Assembly: GCA_944385065.1 (NCBI GenBank)
Contig: CALWVX010000046.1
Location: 1-10,854 of the forward strand
DNA from: an uncultured Oscillospiraceae bacterium
Lineage (GTDB): Bacteria; Bacillota; Clostridia; Oscillospirales; Oscillospiraceae
Reading direction: 5' to 3'
DNA: 10,854 bases
The notes beneath the pieces are model-generated. The model worked only from the letters and a program-made list of their open reading frames with translations. It did no database searches and was not told where the DNA came from. Position numbers and translations under genes: made by a program. Shown in pieces: positions 9,301 through 10,854 of this stretch (its first letter is position 1; each line of letters opens with the position of its first letter).

Positions 9301-10365
9301 TGAATCTACCGAACGGTCCGTGTTCTCCCCATACGTCCACTGGGTTTGGGACAGGTCGGGCGCCTCCCGCTGGGTGGTCAGCAGCAGGGTGTGGGCGTCC
9401 GAGTAGGTGGAGCCGTTTTGGAACACCACCCGGCCGGCGGGGTCGGAGAAGGTCACCGACCCGGCCAGCTCGCCGTAGTTGTAGTGGGAATAGGGAGAGT
9501 AGAGCGGGTTATTCCCCTCAATGTAGACCCGCAGCTGGACTGTATCGGTGTAGTTGAACTCATTGGTGTAGGTCAGTGTGCCGGTGGTATCACTCTCCGT
9601 CAGGATGACCGCACAGTCATGATTGATGAGCTCCGGGTTGGTGTTGTCATAGGTGCTCACCATGAGGCGATCGATGCAGTTGCCCACCAGACCGGGGTCG
9701 TAGGAGACCTCCAGGGAAAGGGTCTCCCCGGGGGCCAGTCTGATGCCGCCGCTGCTGGTGATGCCAAAATTGAGCCCCTGTCCGAGGGCCAGGCCGAACG
9801 CCAGCTCCTGAAAGCCGCTCACATCCAGGGCCATCGCCGTGCCGGAGGCGGGCTGCGCGTCCCCGCTGCGGACGGTGATGCCCCCAGCCTGGATCTGGTC
9901 GATCAGGCTGTTCAGGTTGTCCAGCGCCTCACCGTCAAAGGTCCTTCCGGAGAAGTAGGTCTCCTGGATGCGCTGGAGCTCCCGCTCGATGGCAATGATG
10001 GTCTTGAGATCCCCCAGGGCGACGGGCACCCCGTCCACATAGCCGATCCGGTTGAGATCGGTGTCCGAATCGGCGAGCAGGGCCTCGAGCTCCTCCAGGG
10101 TGTATTCCTCGCCGTCCAGTTCCACGGTCCGGTCGGTGACCAGATTGCCGTTTTCGTCCAGAAGGCCGTACTGCTTCAGCAGGTCGTACACCGCCTGGCC
10201 GTCCTGGCCGGTGAGGGCGCTCAGCTCCTCCAGCAGCGCCTGGTTTTCCGCCGGGCTGTTGCCCAGCAGATCGCCCACGGCGGCGTAGACCGTCCCGGGC
10301 AGCAAGCCGAGCGTCATGATCAGGCTCAGCATCAGGGCCAGAAACCGCTTCTTCAGATTCCGCAT
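304..10365 (-). CDS. Giant secreted multidomain SLH-anchored surface protein (3353 aa)
   Basis: This is a cell-wall surface protein with no visible enzymatic motif; adhesion, binding or scaffold functions are inference. The start is the ATG at 10365-10363, preceded by AGGAGG six bases upstream and followed directly by a signal peptide: MRNLKKR, a hydrophobic core, and a cleavage site near VYA-28. The frame is open 44 codons further upstream, but that part lacks secretion features and overlaps the neighbouring gene. Rough layout by residue: 31-162 acidic helical domain; 170-1320 successive beta-sandwich modules, including an Ig-like one at about 513-616; about 1322-1400 a carboxypeptidase-regulatory/Cna-B-like module (KPDGSPLANSKVTV, then TTDGNGKITVYF); about 1760-1940 Gly/aromatic-rich long alternating beta strands; about 2019-2455 probable beta-propeller with YNGxxW repeats; about 2459-2790 CARDB-like stalk domains; about 2816-2890 cadherin-like beta-sandwich; about 2897-3000 Ig-like domain (SYQWF, YYYGCGVTN); 3003-3072 Listeria-Bacteroides (InlB/Flg_new) repeat (VTFDANGG, GYDFDGWF, YAHW); poly-Gly linker; about 3082-3160 divergent InlB-type repeat; then three SLH repeats from 3170, 3230 and 3296 with TRAM, TREQ and TRAQ in the TRAE position. 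SLH repeats bind pyruvylated secondary cell-wall polymer. There is no LPXTG motif. Confidence 0.93.
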   Translation of the reverse strand: MRNLKKRFLALMLSLIMTLGLLPGTVYAAVGDLLGNSPAENQALLEELSALTGQDGQAVYDLLKQYGLLDENGNLVTDRTVELDGEEYTLEELEALLADSDTDLNRIGYVDGVPVALGDLKTIIAIERELQRIQETYFSGRTFDGEALDNLNSLIDQIQAGGITVRSGDAQPASGTAMALDVSGFQELAFGLALGQGLNFGITSSGGIRLAPGETLSLEVSYDPGLVGNCIDRLMVSTYDNTNPELINHDCAVILTESDTTGTLTYTNEFNYTDTVQLRVYIEGNNPLYSPYSHYNYGELAGSVTFSDPAGRVVFQNGSTYSDAHTLLLTTQREAPDLSQTQWTYGENTDRSVDSWGSSLYFPILGRDRDEDRKTQVDRINDLITILQGAKGEPIDGNNAVIYTVTGKLYQSNSEGDFMVVAEEGGDHSLEFIPEADRTVVDPFIDEDDDITVESGGVDFFAFDYSAWSETGEKAVFSTIIVGGPYFNAGGAPAGGYDWVENSIKDCTVTLVNDNADPVLESVTAPAGTYYPGQVVPITLAFDELVKVADSTVITVNGEEYTAEQLHMNTAGSRLVLWYRVLPMDIANLTVSLGSVSDIWGNPVEVNGKSVAGVELDSIQRRSAVTGMEVNVAEGTNLVSTATVTITLDDAYNQDIQDYIKQADGVLPFRAAVYQNGELVEYLSIRMEDELGNTVFVSDPFSIPAGTGGANSYRAVLQVNEGDPDSQSWTELSWWDRSFSGAAIYMVTSVRVTSSTDPDSGMITGDTIDTVDQSTWPTLTANLYTGTANPPTYTTGTWSYEPLYGATGEIVTFEKVDPDDDTKVKVTPVNGLTESAWIRCTFTADNGTPNDPSDDVTSETFRDFQVVPGTAAYLNFSFDTVTAQRYAAFDLRWNSNLGTLVNSTGADIQYTAALYQGDFTAEGAPLEEQTPVATYTVDQNTHSVQIPAGVLSELSQDGDVDYTAVVSAPNPQREGETLSDRVGIILETQPVTARLIRPENLYLTDETDYVDIDWELEGLTEGQEATLIVRRVLGNDASQIFAEEPITEERGTYTLDLSRTGVAYGLKDTYQVTLTVDSGDQAPSTDAFAFHVYNSGALWLVNENGDRIDSSSIRMDNSGTVMNYGAGSSTDGDTYTETVLALRQQLGLLEYIGVNYDAYTWNSFRDGIRWATSNGAIAVNYKQGGLYENIENFDYDTYLPELLMGISTTEGGHAVITATHAATGMTASVSVTASTLRDKFYLFQVTPAAETTLRYTDGEGWQQEVTTNEDGVLALYTPYGIDSDVQLSSVYNGEEYLGTIQQEELLSGEGDAAKLQLYPLNTVRLREAAKVELTLVKPDGSPLANSKVTVRGGVFKNGLFCEKAGLGDSRDSIFDNAGAAQREGGTTFTTDGNGKITVYFNAAQFTTETDSTGDLLPSDQIEYVLEITDIDGDKYYPLFQTVDGTVSPLKEMRTASGVVVLEEVPAGEENKPFIARQTVTYYNTERQATQTMDVRRSTGFVGPNSTFPTAELNTVVLLWGTERSPTDDYDVNNYQLQLVDENGYKPSDGSFSRETYPFASIIVVDHIQVLSAATMTDAGWVDTAEEVGLKLRLNQLEGEGDNRTWTLLREITLPFRAVDLTKVTPVDEDKNVTGMLLTMTEASALKQATDAFTKSVTGDDVAGKLASGLLNITGGIDTSVFKMLVTPSDDPTVFNALIWAGYDDLELSDADYSEEGVAVGLYSGEFDVGLPSREKVSDMARGAYLPASVSTKHQIALDSTGADLKLQLEGFYEAEIRYNRVSGEWEVYTKGGGFTAGAGMEFGFDVNAMVGPVPVTGSFRVGGAVQLSFQTALRYDQGDEPVHDFLTNLRLNAYVNAFGGVGFDYAIVALKIGLFGELGVDSQNRFLTRSYLENGDLQGQQLALRSQVGIKFVAQFLFISYEAVLASVSYTNTWDYNDWDAIEEYWGGTGTGLSIQSLRAAAAASGLDVASASATLQSRDYLDQYARTWGDTQGRMSLFSLDDNNGLEDLQTNANPASFPEISDDGQVLAYISDDGSSSIYDSQAHYSILSGGSYGTSSEIDGPDGFDGYGDSDVDLAGTNSFAAAAWVRLSDRLPQDAGEKVSLEEQNTLMNGAEIVASVYNGSTWVSTRLTDDSAPDLAPAVAANGSHAIVFWRSVVSNMESTDSQEDLLDFDARDCIMYSVYNGADWSEPRMLYNGSNGSVKALQAAMLPDGTAVAVYTLDRSEAAPSEFDETKGESGYEIAYTTVGSDGELGTTMLATSDTWMDENPQVVTANFGGTDTRFVIGWHSLRDGESDIQMVAVDGEGDMSSNFPASLTALIRDGSAAVSGDFRFASMSDSNTIGDLTVIWSETVDDETTAEGLAVAAHSELKAAKLLSDNGKYRLSAPLEVAVLPDNNLVNHFSAYLSGDAVKAVIQATRYSNAAEDQEEIGGVVVPGEETMLYTATSRFEEYAVEVDAIGVDYENLALNSLTPIQFQIRNTGLEPVSSLTVKLTETETASLTDSLQPGESATLTVMHQVGKDTVDNPTYTITGSGLTENITGTVYLDYPDVGISQMKVLKEEQGKRTIAVTLYNASAATLAGGKDRSVKLAFYTDNLLTEQAPVKCDTSYVTVDDNTITIHRDADLARIDNGTYTLTLTYDVGGYVEETLKEEEIPDSGVYLYADAWAEGKVGEQEETQRLPEYRDADNQAAVLLTGAYARTGHQYTSLDVEQGTDSTTGNTTATVTLTNNSLQGQTVYRLIAVLVNDQGKALESQIVDTPTEFTTGETSATQSVTFSQAGQRVLVYPLAVDDMLRFEGLPITAEDFRPVSSGSGDWKLTYRLRDADSTTLLITAYSEDTVTVNNTPLGADGRGGATTIQLPYGEGASSVTVEIRLGENHFTLTVLPSDAGAVYPQTPVITTQPQDASYLAGEAAAPLTVKASVTDNGTLSYQWFSCDANGYHVQYISGATGTSYTPPTDVPGTYYYGCGVTNTLPDGQSKLKDSRIAKIVVTENAAQPEVTVTFDANGGSVTPASAETVDGKLASLPVPTREGYDFDGWFTAASGGEEITTATVFPQDTTIYAHWSRGNESSGGGGGGSSRYRITVDSDGSGTVTANRSTASAGSTVTLTVKPDEGYQVDQLTVTDRNGKEISLRDRGDGEYTFTMPASAVTVEAVFIPTVREELPFTDVPEGAWYEDGVRYVYEHGLMAGTGAETFAPDTITTRAMIATILWRLEGAPAADYAASFSDVAPDAWYAEAVHWAAGAGIVAGYGDSRFGPDDPITREQMAAMLYQYAQYQGCDVSVGEDTNILSYTDIDQLSQWAVPAMQWACGAGIISGTGDGALTPSGSATRAQAAVMLMRFCEEYAVR

Positions 10366-10394
10366 GATTTTCCTCCTTTTTTCATGCTTTCCAT
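10353..10394 (-). CDS. Possible 13-codon leader ORF overlapping the giant gene start
   Basis: An ATG at 10394-10392 is preceded by a good Shine-Dalgarno sequence (AAAGGAGAG, 10403-10411), about 9-10 nt upstream. It opens the peptide MESMKKGGKSCGI and stops at a TGA (10355-10353) lying 8 nt inside the giant gene, in another frame. The AGGAGG used by the giant gene lies inside this ORF. Ribosomes terminating here could reinitiate at the giant ATG (translational coupling), or could compete with it. Only the sequence layout supports this; the peptide resembles nothing I recognise and could be accidental. Confidence 0.3.
   Translation of the reverse strand: MESMKKGGKSCGI
10372..10377 (-). promoter_or_regulatory. 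Ribosome binding site of the giant SLH gene
   Basis: On the minus strand the sequence reads AAAAGGAGGAAAATCATG. The perfect AGGAGG ends six bases before the ATG at 10365, which fixes the start of the giant gene over the in-frame upstream extension. Confidence 0.88.
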
Positions 10395-10432
10395 ACCTGT
10401 ATCTCTCCTTTGGAGGGGATCCCCATCCAAAA

Positions 10433-10450
10433 GACGGGCCGAGGCCCGTC
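10433..10450 (-). terminator. Short terminator or attenuator between the small gene and the giant gene
   Basis: A perfect 8-bp GC-rich inverted repeat (10433-10440/10443-10450; in practice a 7-bp stem with a CTCG tetraloop) is followed on the minus strand by TTTT (10432-10429). It starts 16 nt after the stop codon of the 93-residue gene. The stem is very GC-rich but the T-run is only four bases, so partial readthrough into the giant gene is plausible. No convincing sigma-A promoter is visible between this hairpin and the giant gene. Confidence 0.7.
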
Positions 10451-10466
10451 CCGACTGATCTTCTTG

Positions 10467-10748
10467 TCATCCGCGCCTCTTTTTCTTGTGGCCGCACACT
10501 CCCAGCAGAGTGCCGGGGACCTGGCGGTAGTAGAGACAGGATCCGCAGTCCCGCATGCCGTCCGCGCTCAGCTCCGCATCGGGGCAGGCGTCCTCTATGG
10601 TCAGCAGCACCCGCTCCCCCGCCGGCGTATAGACCGGGTCGCCCAGAAGATCGGGGTACTCCTCGATCTCCCGCCCGCTCCGCTCGTCATAGCGCAGGGG
10701 GATTTCCAACACCACTCCCTCAATGATATGACGCCTTGTTTTTTTCAT
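10467..10748 (-). CDS. Small Cys/His-cluster protein, 93 aa, function unknown
   Basis: I do not recognise a named family. The start chosen is the ATG at 10748-10746 (MKKTRRHIIE), directly after a G-rich Shine-Dalgarno region; a longer in-frame start at 10787 would add 13 residues of poor quality. The protein has no signal peptide or membrane segment, so it is probably cytosolic. The N-terminal half looks like a short beta-rich fold (residues 1-52). The C-terminal half holds C55, C68, C71, C85 and H87 in the pattern C-x12-C-x2-C-x13-C-x-H (DCGSC, then GVCGH), suggesting a zinc-ribbon-like or other metal site. It ends in a basic tail (HKKKRRG). The gene lies 101 nt upstream of the giant surface-protein gene on the same strand, with a terminator-like hairpin between them. 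A functional link to the giant protein is not shown by the sequence. Confidence 0.8.
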   Translation of the reverse strand: MKKTRRHIIEGVVLEIPLRYDERSGREIEEYPDLLGDPVYTPAGERVLLTIEDACPDAELSADGMRDCGSCLYYRQVPGTLLGVCGHKKKRRG

Positions 10749-10760
10749 GTTCCCCCCCCT
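10749..10760 (-). promoter_or_regulatory. Ribosome binding site made of a G8 run, upstream of the 93-aa gene
   Basis: On the minus strand the sequence reads GAGGGGGGGGAACATG. The run of eight G (10752-10759), with the preceding GA, supplies the only anti-Shine-Dalgarno pairing before the ATG at 10748. The spacing to the ATG is short. A homopolymer of this kind can change length by replication slippage and so alter initiation. Confidence 0.6.
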
Positions 10761-10854
10761 CGCCTCAATGCCATTTGACCAAACCATCTCTGCTTTCTCG
10801 GAAAACTATTGTACAGGATTACTGTAGCATATCGGGACAGGTTTGACATCACCC

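Noticed and set aside
6577..9303. Plus-strand open frame of 908 codons, and a similar one of 370 codons at 9346-10458
   Set aside because: Both are in the same codon register as the sense gene and are artefacts of the same codon bias. Neither shows a recognisable domain or signal.
10415..10424. Palindrome GGGGATCCCC between the terminator and the giant gene
   Set aside because: A 10-bp palindrome without a loop makes a poor RNA hairpin, and nothing else supports an operator role.
10808..10813. TACAAT on the minus strand as a -10 box for the 93-residue gene
   Set aside because: It matches the -10 consensus at 5 of 6 positions, but no acceptable -35 lies 15-19 nt upstream and the extended -10 TG is not in the correct place.
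10843..10848. Perfect TTGACA on the plus strand near the right edge
   Set aside because: The -10 region would lie outside the window, so a rightward promoter cannot be assessed.
10745..10849. 34-codon minus-strand frame ending in an ATGA overlap with the 93-residue gene
   Set aside because: The product has a low-quality composition, ends in the poly-G run (RRGGGT) and lacks a visible ribosome binding site within the window. It is more likely untranslated leader.
10806..10853. Minus-strand frame open from the right edge to a TAG, 15 codons (GDVKPVPICYSNPVQ)
   Set aside because: It could be the tail of an upstream gene, but 15 codons without context cannot be distinguished from chance.

Overview
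The window is almost entirely one gene. A single reading frame on the minus strand (304-10365) encodes a secreted, multidomain surface protein of about 3353 residues. It has a Gram-positive signal peptide at the N-terminus and three S-layer homology (SLH) repeats at the C-terminus. The GC-rich codon use, strong AGGAGG ribosome binding sites, SLH anchoring and the InlB/Listeria-Bacteroides-type repeats fit a high-GC gut Clostridia lineage (Oscillospiraceae, e.g. Flavonifractor/Lawsonibacter-like). This placement is inference from style, not from a marker gene.

Layout, in the direction of minus-strand transcription from the right end: (1) 10749-10854 is a short AT-richer leader with no convincing promoter; (2) 10467-10748 is a small cytosolic protein of 93 residues with a Cys/His cluster, whose ribosome binding site is a run of eight G; (3) 10366-10466 is a 101-nt gap holding a short GC-rich terminator hairpin and then a possible 13-codon leader ORF that overlaps the start of the giant gene; (4) 304-10365 is the giant SLH protein; (5) 251-290 is a perfect 17-bp-stem terminator just past its stop codon; (6) 1-250 holds no gene I can identify, only small inverted repeats and an unassigned open frame running in from the left edge.

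The giant protein appears to be built as signal peptide, helical N-terminal domain, a long series of beta-sandwich modules, a Gly-rich segment with long alternating beta strands, a probable beta-propeller, CARDB-like and Ig-like stalk modules, InlB-type repeats, a poly-Gly linker and the SLH anchor. No catalytic motif is evident, so a structural, adhesive or carbohydrate/protein-binding role on the cell wall is the most that can be inferred. The most interesting points are the beta-barrel-like segment, and the arrangement of terminator, leader ORF and no visible promoter in front of a 10-kb gene. No known defence, CRISPR, mobile or biosynthetic system is visible.
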